Source: Candidatus Contendibacter odensensis (GTDB lineage: Bacteria; Pseudomonadota; Gammaproteobacteria; Competibacterales; Competibacteraceae). Taken from it: a DNA stretch of 64,000 bases. The number at the start of each line of letters is the position of its first letter. The first letter of the stretch is position 1. Below, piece after piece: positions 7,124 to 16,084 of this stretch. The DNA lies in assembly GCA_002747185.1 (NCBI GenBank), contig PDTV01000004.1, positions 1 through 64,000 on the forward strand, written 5' to 3'. The notes under the pieces were generated by a model. It did not search any database. It worked only from the letters and a program-made list of their open reading frames with translations, and was not told the DNA's origin. A program made the position numbers and the translations under genes.

Positions 7124-8596
7124 ATGTCCAAGAAAATGAAATTTACCAAGATTGTGGCAACATTAGGCCCTAATTCCCGCAATCCTCAAGCTGTTGAGCG
7201 TCTGCTACAGGCAGGTGCAGATGTGATTCGCATCAACTTTTCGCATGGCACGTTCGAGGATCATGCCTTGGCGGTTCATCTCGTGCGGGAAGCCGCCGAA
7301 AAGCTGAATCGACACGTCGCCATTTTTCAGGATTTGCAAGGTCCCAAGATTCGGTTGGGGCAGCTGGATGGTGATTTTCTGGAAGTCACTGATGGCGAGA
7401 CTTTGGTGTTGACCACTGATGATTTGGTCGGTGGTGTGCATGATGGGGTCAAGAAAGTCGCTATTGATCATCGTAGTTTGCACGAAGAGGTAAGCGCTGG
7501 TGCTCGGATACTGATTGATGATGGCTTATTGGAATGTAAGGTCAGACAGGTTAAAGGACGCGATATCGTGACCGATGTAGTCAATGGCGGGGAACTGAAG
7601 CCACGCAAAGGGGTTAACCTGCCCAATGTTGCGCTCAAGATTTCTGCAATTACTGAGAAAGACCGACAGGATTTGCAGTTTGCATATGATTATGATCTGG
7701 ATTATGTCGCGTTGTCTTTTGTGCGCAATGCGCAAGATGTTAAAGAGTTAATCGATCTGATGCTGTCAGTACATGGCCACAAAATCCCGATTATTGCCAA
7801 GATTGAAAAGCCGGAGGCCTTCGAGGCAATTGATGGGATTATCAATGCCATCGATGCAGTGATGGTGGCACGAGGCGATTTGGGTGTGGAAACTTCGCCC
7901 CAAGATGTACCGATCATGCAAAAAACGATTATTCGTAAATGCAATATTGCGGGTAAACCGGTAATTACGGCCACTCAGATGCTGGAGTCGATGATCAATA
8001 ATCCTCGCCCAACACGTGCTGAGGCTAATGATGTTGCCAATGCCATTCTTGATGGCACCGATGCGGTGATGTTGTCAGGAGAGACGGCTATCGGTCAGTA
8101 TCCGGTAGAGGCCGTGCGCATGATGCGTAATATTGCACTGACTGTTGAGACCAGTGAGGTCTTTGAGACACAGGTAAAAAAAGGGGTAGCAACTCACAAC
8201 GAATTGGTAGCCAACAGATGTATACGTATTGAGGATGCTGTGCATTTTGCCACTATGGAGTTGGCGGGCAAGTTGTGTGCACGCTATCTCGTTGGTTTTA
8301 CCAATAGTGGTTTAAGTATTTTGGGGCTGTCTAAATTTCGACCGCTAGTGCCGTTAGTTGCCTTTAGCCCTAACCCTCGAACGTTACGTAAATTGGCGTT
8401 GGTCTGGGGTGTTGAGCCACTGCGTTTGGGTATCGTGCACTCAGTCGATGAGTTGCTGGCATCTGCTACCGAGTTTTTGCTAAATAAAGGGATGGCTCAT
8501 GAAGGGGAGACGCTGGTTTTCACAACCGGTGTGCCTGTTGGCGTGCCAGGTGGCACAAACATGATTAAGGTTATGAAAGTGGAGCGAACCGTATGA
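7124..8596 (+). CDS. pyk: Pyruvate kinase
   Basis: 490 residues from the ATG at 7124, which begins MSKKMKFTKIVATLGPNSR, the family N-terminus; an earlier TTG at 7088 would add 12 unlikely residues. It transfers phosphate from phosphoenolpyruvate to ADP, the last glycolytic step. Visible motifs are RINFSHG near residue 40, LPNVAL, the active-site IAKIEKPEAFEAIDG and MVARGDLGVE, TATQMLESM, and a complete C-terminal allosteric domain ending in the family's GTNMIKVMKV. It probably drains glucose units released by the neighbouring GH57 enzyme towards the pyruvate:ferredoxin oxidoreductase encoded at 21689-25273. Confidence 0.95.
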   Translation: MSKKMKFTKIVATLGPNSRNPQAVERLLQAGADVIRINFSHGTFEDHALAVHLVREAAEKLNRHVAIFQDLQGPKIRLGQLDGDFLEVTDGETLVLTTDDLVGGVHDGVKKVAIDHRSLHEEVSAGARILIDDGLLECKVRQVKGRDIVTDVVNGGELKPRKGVNLPNVALKISAITEKDRQDLQFAYDYDLDYVALSFVRNAQDVKELIDLMLSVHGHKIPIIAKIEKPEAFEAIDGIINAIDAVMVARGDLGVETSPQDVPIMQKTIIRKCNIAGKPVITATQMLESMINNPRPTRAEANDVANAILDGTDAVMLSGETAIGQYPVEAVRMMRNIALTVETSEVFETQVKKGVATHNELVANRCIRIEDAVHFATMELAGKLCARYLVGFTNSGLSILGLSKFRPLVPLVAFSPNPRTLRKLALVWGVEPLRLGIVHSVDELLASATEFLLNKGMAHEGETLVFTTGVPVGVPGGTNMIKVMKVERTV

Positions 8597-8776
8597 TGCG
8601 TGTATCTATTACGACACAAGCTATCTGATGTCACGACATACCGAGTGGATGAAGGCCTGGACAGGATTTTTCCACCTGCAATGGCGGGGCATTGTCTAAT
8701 GCAAGATACCGGGTACCGATTAATTTCGCACTGGCCTCAACTGAATGGTTTGGCAGAATCCGGATCGGCTTCAGCA

Positions 8777-8887
8777 CTATAGCGCAAATTATCGCTATAA
8801 ACTGGAACAATTTATAGCGATAATTTGCGCGTTAAGACAGATGGATATAGCGGGACTAATTAAATTTGACTAATTGGTTCCGCTATA
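8777..8887 (+). repeat. Two-hairpin dispersed repeat, family 1, copy 1
   Basis: A 111-bp element 180 bp downstream of pyk. It begins CTATAGCG and ends CCGCTATA. The first hairpin is a perfect 20-bp stem (GCGCAAATTATCGCTATAAA) with the loop CTGGAACAA. After a GTTAAGACAGATGGA linker comes a second stem (TATAGCGG...CCGCTATA, with AATTA inside). The same layout occurs at 30623, 42452 and 62136. No coding potential. The 180 bases between pyk and this copy hold nothing I recognise. Confidence 0.85.
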
Positions 8888-8893
8888 TTAACT

Positions 8894-8982
8894 AGGAGTT
8901 ACGCAGTTGATAGGATCAAGCACATCATATAGTGGTTTAAACTTATTTCGCCTACCAAATGAGCGTCAACTACGTAACTCCT
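8894..8982 (+). repeat. Palindromic 89-bp dispersed repeat, family 2, copy A
   Basis: The ends are a 17-bp inverted repeat with one mismatch: AGGAGTTACGCAGTTGA and TCAACTACGTAACTCCT. Inside are an inner paired set (TAGG with CCTA) and the conserved core GCACATCATATAGTGGTTT. A second copy at 54945-55034 has CAGG with CCTG at the same inner positions, so both arms changed together. It sits seven bases after the family 1 copy. MITE- or REP-like; no ORF inside. Confidence 0.8.
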
Positions 8983-9126
8983 AAATTTGTATTCATCATC
9001 TTCTTTGACCAGATTCCCTATGAGGGTGTACCCGGTGAGCCTATTTTGTTGCCTGACCGCATTTTTGATCCGAACTACGAACGTGCAGTGTTGCCCTGGG
9101 AGCTTCATGTGCCACGGCGATACTAG
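8959..9126 (+). CDS. Possible small ORF beginning in repeat copy A
   Basis: ATG at 8959 opens a 55-codon frame whose second half (FDQIPYEGVPGEPILLPDRI, then FDPNYERAVLPWELHVPRRY) reads like genuine protein sequence rather than random translation. The first ten codons come from the right arm of the repeat. It may be the 3' remnant of a gene whose front was replaced by the repeat, with TAG at 9124-9126 as the original stop. No family recognised and no good ribosome site seen. Confidence 0.25.
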   Translation: MSVNYVTPKFVFIIFFDQIPYEGVPGEPILLPDRIFDPNYERAVLPWELHVPRRY

Positions 9127-9171
9127 AATCAGCTAAATTTAAGACTTTGATACTGTTGCACTGCATGATTG

Positions 9172-9213
9172 ATTACTAAAAAACCCGATTTTTAATCGAG
9201 GTTTTTTAGTAAT
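9172..9213 (+). terminator. Bidirectional hairpin upstream of gatC
   Basis: ATTACTAAAAAACC pairs perfectly with GGTTTTTTAGTAAT, with an inner CGAT/ATCG stem, giving a long hairpin that carries a T-run on both strands. It would end transcripts arriving from either side and insulate gatCAB. The gatC promoter must then lie between 9214 and 9320. Confidence 0.6.
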
Positions 9214-9337
9214 TATCCAGTAAGCTTTTTGCTGGTCCAACCGAGCGATTGCTTTAGGCGTAAGTGAGCAGGTTATGATAGGGTTTTATACCCGATTGTC
9301 TCTGGTTGATTTTGTACCTGTAAGGAGAACCCCTGCA

Positions 9338-9625
9338 ATGTCTTTGGAAATCGCCGATGTTGCCAAAATTGCTCATTTGGCACGGCTGTCGATCCGCGAT
9401 GAGGATGCACCAGGCTATGCTCGGAATCTATCCGCCATTTTGGATCTGGTTGAACAAATGAATGCCATTGATACTGAAGGCGTTGTACCAATGGCGCATC
9501 CACTGGATATGGTACAGCGCCTGCGTCCTGATCAGGTCGTTGAAACCAACCGGCGCGAGGATTTTCAGGCGCTTGCGCCTTGCACTGAAACCGGATTGTA
9601 TCTGGTTCCCAAAGTGATTGAGTGA
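9338..9625 (+). CDS. gatC: Asp/Glu-tRNA amidotransferase subunit C
   Basis: 95 residues, the normal GatC length. It begins [19 protein letters not shown] and ends [11 protein letters not shown], both family signatures. GatC is the small non-catalytic subunit that wraps around GatA and joins it to GatB in the transamidosome, which converts Glu-tRNA(Gln) or Asp-tRNA(Asn) to the amide form. The ATG at 9338 follows TAAGGAG (9321-9327); upstream in-frame starts lack such a site. First gene of gatCAB, 29 bp before gatA. Confidence 0.93.
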   Translation: MSLEIADVAKIAHLARLSIRDEDAPGYARNLSAILDLVEQMNAIDTEGVVPMAHPLDMVQRLRPDQVVETNRREDFQALAPCTETGLYLVPKVIE

Positions 9626-9654
9626 GTGATCCCATCCTGTCCTGACTGATTGCC

Positions 9655-11109
9655 ATGCACGATAAAACCATTGCTGAATTAAGTGCTGGACTTGCTAATG
9701 GCGAGTTTAGCAGTGAAGAACTGACCCGTGATTTTCTGGAGCGTATCGAACGATTCAATCCACAGTTGAACGCTTTTATTTCAGTGACCGCTGACAGGGC
9801 GCTGGCTCAGGCGCGGGCCGCTGACCAATACCGATCAAGCGGTCAGGCCGAACCGCTGACAGGTATACCGATTGCGCATAAGGATATTTTCTGTACCAAC
9901 GGGATTCGGACATCTTGTGGTTCGCGAATGCTCGATTCATTTATTGCCCCTTATGATGCTGCCGTGGTTGAGAAGTTGAATGCTGCGGGGGCGGTGACCC
10001 TGGGCAAAACCAACATGGATGAATTTGCCATGGGGTCATCCAGCGAAACCAGTTATTACGGTGTGGCCAAAAATCCTTGGGATGTGAATGCTGTTCCGGG
10101 GGGATCATCGGGGGGTTCTGCAGTAGCAGTTGCTGCCCGTCTGGCGCCGGGTGCGACAGGAACCGATACCGGTGGCTCCATTCGCCAGCCCGCCGCGTTG
10201 TGTGGCATCACCGGGATAAAACCGACGTATGGCCGTGTGTCACGCTGGGGTATGATTGCTTATGCTTCCAGCCTTGATCAGGGTGGCCCTATGGCACGGA
10301 CGGCTGAGGATTGTGCTGTGCTCCTTAGGGCAATGGCAGGTCTTGATTCGCGTGATTCCACCAGTGCCGACCAGCCTGTTCCTGATTATGTGGCTGCCTT
10401 GAATCAACCATTGGATGGGTTGCGAATCGGTTTGCCCGGTGAATATTTCAGTGAAGGGCTGGACAATCAGGTAGCAAAGGTGATTGATGAGGCCATTGCC
10501 GAATATCGCAACCTGGGCGCGAAAGTTACTGATATTAGTCTGCCTAACAGCAAGTTGGCTGTGCCTGCTTATTATGTGATTGCGCCGGCAGAATGCTCTT
10601 CCAATCTGGCACGTTTTGATGGTGTTCGCTATGGCCATCGCTGCGAGAATCCCAAAGATTTGCTGGATTTGTACACCCGTTCACGCGGTGAAGGGTTTGG
10701 TGATGAAGTCAAGCGCCGTATCCTGGTCGGGACATTTGCCTTGTCAGCCGGTTACTACGATGCCTATTACCTCAAGGCACAGCAGATTCGACGGCTGATT
10801 AGCGATGATTTTCAGCGTGCTTTTAAACAGGTCGATCTGATCGCTGGGCCGACATCGCCGACAGTAGCGTTTGGTCTTGGTGAAAAACTGGATGATCCAG
10901 TGATGATGTATTTGTCAGACATATACACCATTGCTGTCAATCTTGCCGGATTACCGGGATTATCACTACCTGCCGGTTTTGTTGGTCAACGTCCGGTGGG
11001 TTTGCAATTGATTGGCAATTACTTCACTGAGGATCGGCTGCTCAATGCGGCACATCGCTATCAGCAAGCCACTGACTGGCATCAGCGTTCACCGGCCGCT
11101 TTTAGCTAA
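9655..11109 (+). CDS. gatA: Asp/Glu-tRNA amidotransferase subunit A (amidase)
   Basis: 484 residues, full length for the amidase-signature family. The catalytic Lys-cisSer-Ser triad is visible as [11 protein letters not shown] (Lys near 76), [21 protein letters not shown] (Ser near 151) and [13 protein letters not shown] (nucleophile Ser near 175). GatA hydrolyses glutamine and passes the ammonia through a tunnel to GatB. Lies between gatC and gatB in one transcript. A weak upstream site suggests translational dependence on gatC. Confidence 0.95.
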   Translation: MHDKTIAELSAGLANGEFSSEELTRDFLERIERFNPQLNAFISVTADRALAQARAADQYRSSGQAEPLTGIPIAHKDIFCTNGIRTSCGSRMLDSFIAPYDAAVVEKLNAAGAVTLGKTNMDEFAMGSSSETSYYGVAKNPWDVNAVPGGSSGGSAVAVAARLAPGATGTDTGGSIRQPAALCGITGIKPTYGRVSRWGMIAYASSLDQGGPMARTAEDCAVLLRAMAGLDSRDSTSADQPVPDYVAALNQPLDGLRIGLPGEYFSEGLDNQVAKVIDEAIAEYRNLGAKVTDISLPNSKLAVPAYYVIAPAECSSNLARFDGVRYGHRCENPKDLLDLYTRSRGEGFGDEVKRRILVGTFALSAGYYDAYYLKAQQIRRLISDDFQRAFKQVDLIAGPTSPTVAFGLGEKLDDPVMMYLSDIYTIAVNLAGLPGLSLPAGFVGQRPVGLQLIGNYFTEDRLLNAAHRYQQATDWHQRSPAAFS

Positions 11110-11142
11110 ATACTCCTTAATTCGCTGCAAGGTTTTGGTGTT

Positions 11143-12579
11143 ATGGAATGGGAAACTGTCATTGGGTTGGAAATCCACGCCCAGCTTGCGACTAAAAGCA
11201 AGATTTTTTCTGGTGCAGCAACGGCGTATGGTGCTGAGCCCAATACGCAGGCATGCGCTATTGATCTGGGTCTTCCCGGTGTATTACCGGTGCTGAACCG
11301 CGATGTTGTGCGAATGGCAGTGATGTTTGGGTTGGCAATTGATGCACAGGTTGCATCCCGTTCAGTATTTGCGCGCAAGAATTATTTTTATCCCGATTTA
11401 CCCAAGGGCTACCAGATCAGCCAATATGAATTACCGGTTGTCCAGGCAGGACGGCTAGTCATCGATCTGGAGGAAGGTATCAGCAAGACAATTGGTGTGA
11501 TTCGTGCGCATCTGGAAGAAGATGCCGGAAAATCACTCCATGAGGATTTTCAGGGACTGTCGGGTATCGATTTGAATCGCGCCGGTACGCCACTGCTGGA
11601 AATCGTCTCTGAGCCGGATTTGCGCTCGGCGAAAGAAGCCGTTGCCTACATGAAAAAGCTGCATCAGATTGTCGTGTATCTGGGGATCTGTGACGGTAAT
11701 ATGCAGGAAGGTTCATTCCGCTGTGATGCGAATGTTTCAGTGCGACATCAGGGCGATCCCAATTTAGGTACTCGCACTGAAATCAAGAATCTCAATTCGT
11801 TTCGCTTTGTCGAGCGGGCGATTGAGTTTGAAATTGAACGGCAGATTGACCTGATTGAATCGGGGATAAATATTGTTCAGGAAACAAGGCTTTATGATCC
11901 TGACAAGGGTGAAACACGTTCGATGCGCGGCAAGGAAGAAGCGAACGATTATCGTTACTTCCCTGATCCTGATTTATTGCCACTGATCATTGAAGAGACA
12001 TTCCTTGAAGCTGTCCGTGCCGAGTTGCCTGAGTTGCCTGATGTAAAGAAACAGCGGTTTATTGATCAATATGCGTTATCGGCCTATGACGCAAGTGTGC
12101 TCACTGCCAGTTGTGAGCTGGCGGGGTATTATGAATTGCTGGTGGCTGAACTGGGCGGTGAGCCGAAGTTATGTGCGAATTGGATGATGGGTGATTTGTC
12201 CGGTTTTCTTAACAAGGCGGGCAAGGGCATTACCGAAAGTCCGGTAAGTGCGATACAGCTGGCCGGTTTGCTCAAGCGGATTCAAGATCAAACGATCTCA
12301 GGCAAGATGGCCAAGGAAGTGTTTGAAGCTATGTGGGTGGGTGAGGGTGATGCAGACACTATCATCGACAAGCGTGGTTTACGACAAATTACCGATAGCT
12401 CGGCGATTGAGAAAATTGTCGATGAAGTGATTGCCAATAATCCCAAACAGCTAGAACAGTATCGTTCAGGTAAGGACAAATTATATGGTTTCTTTGTTGG
12501 GCAGGTGATGAAAATGTCCAGGGGGAAGGCCAATCCGCAACAGGTCAATGCGTTGCTTATGCAAAAGCTCAAGGCATAA
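11143..12579 (+). CDS. gatB: Asp/Glu-tRNA amidotransferase subunit B
   Basis: 478 residues, full length. It starts [15 protein letters not shown] and contains the family motifs [39 protein letters not shown] and [19 protein letters not shown] helical tail (about 300-478, with [14 protein letters not shown] ending) binds tRNA. GatB activates the aminoacyl-tRNA carboxylate with ATP and adds ammonia supplied by GatA. Last gene of the operon; no clear terminator follows. Confidence 0.95.
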   Translation: MEWETVIGLEIHAQLATKSKIFSGAATAYGAEPNTQACAIDLGLPGVLPVLNRDVVRMAVMFGLAIDAQVASRSVFARKNYFYPDLPKGYQISQYELPVVQAGRLVIDLEEGISKTIGVIRAHLEEDAGKSLHEDFQGLSGIDLNRAGTPLLEIVSEPDLRSAKEAVAYMKKLHQIVVYLGICDGNMQEGSFRCDANVSVRHQGDPNLGTRTEIKNLNSFRFVERAIEFEIERQIDLIESGINIVQETRLYDPDKGETRSMRGKEEANDYRYFPDPDLLPLIIEETFLEAVRAELPELPDVKKQRFIDQYALSAYDASVLTASCELAGYYELLVAELGGEPKLCANWMMGDLSGFLNKAGKGITESPVSAIQLAGLLKRIQDQTISGKMAKEVFEAMWVGEGDADTIIDKRGLRQITDSSAIEKIVDEVIANNPKQLEQYRSGKDKLYGFFVGQVMKMSRGKANPQQVNALLMQKLKA

Positions 12580-13159
12580 GCGCTTTCAATAATTATGGCA
12601 CAGCAAATAAGCTTGATCTTTCCTTCAACATGAAGTCATGGATGACAATGCATCACCTGTTGAACAGGATGGTGCTCTGAATTCATGCTTGGCACGCTCA
12701 GGCTGGTCATTCACTCATGGCGATCTTATGCGCTCAGGTGAATGGTGAGAAGTATGAATACACTGGATTTTACCGTTTGTAGTATCGCTTGCTGAAATCA
12801 GATTATCATGCCGTAATCAGTGCGGTTGAGCTGCTGTATTTTGACAGGATGATTCTGTCGCAGCCGTTCACCCGTACGTCTTCATTCTGAAATACAACTG
12901 ATCCCGATGATTTTGTCGATTGATTGGGATGAGCTATACCCTTTTTCACAGCACCCCCGGTTACCGGTATGTGGATCGCGGCATAAAGAGCGTAAACGCA
13001 TTGTCGAACCATTAATCCGGGAAAAAATACCGTTCGTCCATTTTGCAGCACTTGCTTGTCAGGATACCGGTTAAAGTACACGTGCCAGATAAGGCGGTGG
13101 TGTAGTGGCAGTGCATTATGGAGAATTCGGAACACCAAGCGTTTTGAGGTCATCATGAG
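12580..13159. other. 580-bp spacer with one weak ORF and possible gene decay
   Basis: The gap between gatB and the pilin operon has no confident gene. A 116-residue minus-strand frame (12806-13156) is open but resembles no family I know and would run against the pilin operon. Scattered plus-strand stretches look faintly coding yet are broken by stops, which suggests a decayed gene. The pilin operon promoter must lie at its right end. Confidence 0.35.
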
Positions 13160-13735
13160 ATGAACAGGCAGCGAATGAATAAAGTAACCGGTTTTACCTT
13201 GATTGAATTAATGATTACCTTGGCTATAGCAGCAATCATTTTGGGTTTCGGCGTGCCAAGTTTTCAAAGAATTATCAATAACAACCAACTAACCTCAGCT
13301 GCTAATGCACTGGTTGCTTCGGTTAATTTGGCGCGCTCCGAGGCAGTAAAGCGTGGTCAGAGAATGACGATCTGTAAAAGTTCTGATGGCGCCTCTTGTA
13401 CGAACAGTGGCGGTTATCAACAAGGCTGGATTGTTTTTACTGATACAAACGCAAATGCAGCTGTTGACGCCGGGGAGCAAGTTCTCAAGGTTACAGAAGC
13501 ATTCCCCGCCAGCCTAACGTTTGCTGGGGCAGGTAATGTCAATAATTATATTTCATATGATTCTTCAGGAATACTTTCACGTATTGGTGCGGGTGCACCA
13601 AATGGTTCCTTGACATTGTGTAAACAGAATTATAGGGATTCTGCAAGAAGGATTTTTATCAGTTTAATCGGGCGCATACGCATACAAAGATTTGATACCG
13701 CGACGGTGCCCACTGCAGCATCGCTTTGCCCATAG
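13160..13735 (+). CDS. fimT: Minor pilin FimT/GspH-type
   Basis: 191 residues with a short leader and the type III signal GFTLIELMITLAIAAIILGF (cleavage after Gly, Glu at +5), then a coiled helix (VASVNLARSEAVKRGQRMTI) and a C-terminal beta domain with three Cys, typical of GspH/FimT minor pilins. In Legionella and Acinetobacter-like systems FimT binds DNA for uptake; here DNA binding is not shown. Heads the minor pilin operon. A second Met at 13175 is an alternative start. Confidence 0.85.
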   Translation: MNRQRMNKVTGFTLIELMITLAIAAIILGFGVPSFQRIINNNQLTSAANALVASVNLARSEAVKRGQRMTICKSSDGASCTNSGGYQQGWIVFTDTNANAAVDAGEQVLKVTEAFPASLTFAGAGNVNNYISYDSSGILSRIGAGAPNGSLTLCKQNYRDSARRIFISLIGRIRIQRFDTATVPTAASLCP

Positions 13736-13771
13736 TTCCGGATTGATCCTTTATTCAGGAGTAATAAAATC

Positions 13772-14296
13772 ATGAATCATGTCTTGCGCTACCACTATCA
13801 CCGTTCGGACGGATTTACCCTAATAGAAATCCTGGTTGCAGTGCTGGTTTTAACCATTGGACTACTGGGATTAGCGGGCCTGCAAGTCAGTGGTTTGCGT
13901 TTTAACCAAAGTGCTTATCTGCGTACTCAGGCGACCCTGTTGGCTTATGAGATGGCTGACCGGATGCGTGCCAATCCTGTCGGGTTCATTAACGGCGACT
14001 ATAACAATCCTGCCCCTGCCAATATCGCTGGCTGTTCTGATGGTTCGGGTTGTGCGCCCGCAGAAATGGCACAAAACGACATGCAGGAGTGGCGTGCAAA
14101 GATTGCACGTTTATTGCCAGGCAATGCGACAGGTGTTGTCTGTCAGGACTCTGGAGTGTTTGACGATGGCACCCCTCCCCCTGGTGGCAATCCTGCCTGT
14201 GCAGGTGGAACAACTTATGCGATCAAGGTGTGGTGGGATGATCAGCGCACCGGTGATCCGAATCAGTATCAGCGCTTTGTCGTTACGCAACGATAA
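13772..14296 (+). CDS. pilV: Minor pilin PilV
   Basis: 174 residues. Type III signal GFTLIEILVAVLVLTIGLLGL with leader of about 14 residues, then the PilV signature LAGLQVSGLRFNQSAYLRTQ and LAYEMADRMRANPVG. PilV is a minor pilin that joins PilW, PilX and PilE in the priming tip complex of type IVa pili. A good CAGGAG ribosome site lies 10 bases before the ATG. Second gene of the operon. Confidence 0.88.
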   Translation: MNHVLRYHYHRSDGFTLIEILVAVLVLTIGLLGLAGLQVSGLRFNQSAYLRTQATLLAYEMADRMRANPVGFINGDYNNPAPANIAGCSDGSGCAPAEMAQNDMQEWRAKIARLLPGNATGVVCQDSGVFDDGTPPPGGNPACAGGTTYAIKVWWDDQRTGDPNQYQRFVVTQR

Positions 14297-14329
14297 GCCT
14301 TTCGGGAATTATGTGAGTTGGATGTGAAT

Positions 14330-15220
14330 ATGATGAAACAAAAACAACGGATCGTAGATATAGGCTATCTGGGCTATCAGCGGCAAGCCGGCTTTACTTT
14401 GATTGAAATCATGATTGGTCTGGTGCTGGGCTTATTGTTGTTAAATGCGGTGATACAGGTTTTTTTAAGTACCCAGCAATCAGCACGTATTCAGCAGTCA
14501 GCATCCCGAATGCAGGAAGATGGGCGCATTGCCATGACGATTCTCAACCGCTATATCCGGCTGGCAGGCTATCAGTCTTATCCCTGGAACAAGGCGGATA
14601 CAGGTTGGAATCCGGCGCTAAACGAACGTGGATTTGCTGCGGTTGCCCCGTGGCTGGAAGGGCAGGTTATTTTAGGTACCGATGGGTCGGGAGCGAATCC
14701 TGACAGTATCCGTATTCGCTATCAGGGCAGCAATGATCCCGCTATTGCAACCTGTTTGGGTGCTGCAATCCCGCCAGTTAATCCTGCTACCCCTAACATA
14801 CCAGGCATAGCGGATATCATCCTTGATTTGTCTGCACCTGCGCCCGATGGCGCACGCTCATTGTCATGCCGTGTTGCCGTGAATGGTGGTGCTTTTACGG
14901 CTCGTGCGCCCATGGTTGGTGGTTTGGAGAACATGCAAATTACCTACGGGTTAAGCCAGGGTGCGGGTGGTGTTGATTCAATAGGGCGGTTGACCGGTGG
15001 CGCCAATCTGACTTATGTGACGGCGAACAATGTAGCCGCGAACGGTGGTTGGGATCGAGTGATTGCCGTCCGTATTGAGCTTGTTGTCCGCTCGGATCAA
15101 GACAATCTAACGCTGGACTCACGACAGTACATGCTCAATGGCGTACCAGTGAACCCAGGCGATAGGCGGATGCGCTATGTCATGGGGACTACGGTCAATA
15201 TTCGTAACAAGGTGCGTTAG
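14330..15220 (+). CDS. pilW: Minor pilin PilW
   Basis: 296 residues from the ATG at 14330. An in-frame TTG at 14318 would add four residues. The type III signal is GFTLIEIMIGLVLGLLLLNA after a basic 25-residue leader, followed by VFLSTQQSARIQQSASRMQE and RYIRLAGYQSYPW, the PilW helix signature. A large C-terminal beta region ends RDPRQYML-like with GDRRMRYVMGTTVNIRNK. Part of the tip complex that primes pilus assembly. Overlaps no neighbour; pilX starts 28 bp later. Confidence 0.86.
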   Translation: MMKQKQRIVDIGYLGYQRQAGFTLIEIMIGLVLGLLLLNAVIQVFLSTQQSARIQQSASRMQEDGRIAMTILNRYIRLAGYQSYPWNKADTGWNPALNERGFAAVAPWLEGQVILGTDGSGANPDSIRIRYQGSNDPAIATCLGAAIPPVNPATPNIPGIADIILDLSAPAPDGARSLSCRVAVNGGAFTARAPMVGGLENMQITYGLSQGAGGVDSIGRLTGGANLTYVTANNVAANGGWDRVIAVRIELVVRSDQDNLTLDSRQYMLNGVPVNPGDRRMRYVMGTTVNIRNKVR

Positions 15221-15248
15221 AGCACATTTATTATTCAGGAGTACTCCA

Positions 15249-16031
15249 ATGCGACAGAATCCTTTTGCTCTTCCACAAAAACAACGTGGTGCAGCATTAA
15301 TCGTTGGATTGATTTTAATGACAGTCATTACTCTGGTGGGTGTTACCGCCATGCAGGGTACAACCCTTCAGGAAAAGATGGCCGGTAATCTGCGTGATAG
15401 CAATCTTTCTTTTCAGGCGTCTGAAGCAGCATTACGTAACTGTGAGCAGTTGTTACAGAATAATTATCTCCAGCAGGTGAATCGGTATGACGCAAATTTA
15501 CCACCGAATCAACCGCCTATATTACCTGCGCGGGATGTAAGAGTTGATGTTGATGGTGATGGTGATGGTAATGCTGAAGTATCCACTTATTTTTGGACGC
15601 TGGATGAAAGCCAGGCAGGTGCGGCTGCAGCAAGCCATTTTCCAGCAATGCGGCTGGATACGGATCAAAGTAATGGAAAGCGCTGGTGGCTGGAAGCTAC
15701 GCGGGATCAAGCGTGGTGGGATCTGGCCGCAAGTCATGCCGATATATGGGCAAACAGACTTCCCAACGCAACGCTGGGTGGTGTGATTGCCCAACCGGAT
15801 TGCATTATGGAAACGTATGTTTATGCACCAGCTGATAGTACTCCTGAAGCGCGGGCATTAAAGCGGATGCGGTTTATTGATGGCATTAGCTTTATGAGTA
15901 AGAACGAAGAACGGTTCCATCGTGAGCGGAATTATTTTCGTATGACTTCACGTGCTGTTGGTGGCAGCAGTACAGCGACTACTATGCTGCAAACCAGTGT
16001 GTACCAGGTTTATTATGCAGCTAACCCTTAG
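15249..16031 (+). CDS. pilX: Minor pilin-associated protein PilX
   Basis: 260 residues from the ATG at 15249 (upstream in-frame starts lie inside pilW). It has the PilX opening QRGAALIVGLILMTVITLVG and TMQGTTLQEKMAGNLRDSNLS-like helix, without the Glu+5 processing site, as usual for PilX_N proteins. Residues 100-110 form DVDGDGDGNAE, an Asp-rich loop like calcium-binding repeats, unusual in PilX. It probably bridges PilV/PilW to PilY1 at the pilus tip. Confidence 0.85.
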   Translation: MRQNPFALPQKQRGAALIVGLILMTVITLVGVTAMQGTTLQEKMAGNLRDSNLSFQASEAALRNCEQLLQNNYLQQVNRYDANLPPNQPPILPARDVRVDVDGDGDGNAEVSTYFWTLDESQAGAAAASHFPAMRLDTDQSNGKRWWLEATRDQAWWDLAASHADIWANRLPNATLGGVIAQPDCIMETYVYAPADSTPEARALKRMRFIDGISFMSKNEERFHRERNYFRMTSRAVGGSSTATTMLQTSVYQVYYAANP

Positions 16032-16084
16032 TAGTAACATACTATTTTTTTGAAAATTCTGTTTTATCTTTTACGGAGATTGCC

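Noticed and set aside
12806..13156. 116-residue minus-strand ORF before the pilin operon
   Set aside because: Open frame with an ATG but no recognisable family, no ribosome site I trust, and it runs against the operon. Kept only as part of the spacer.
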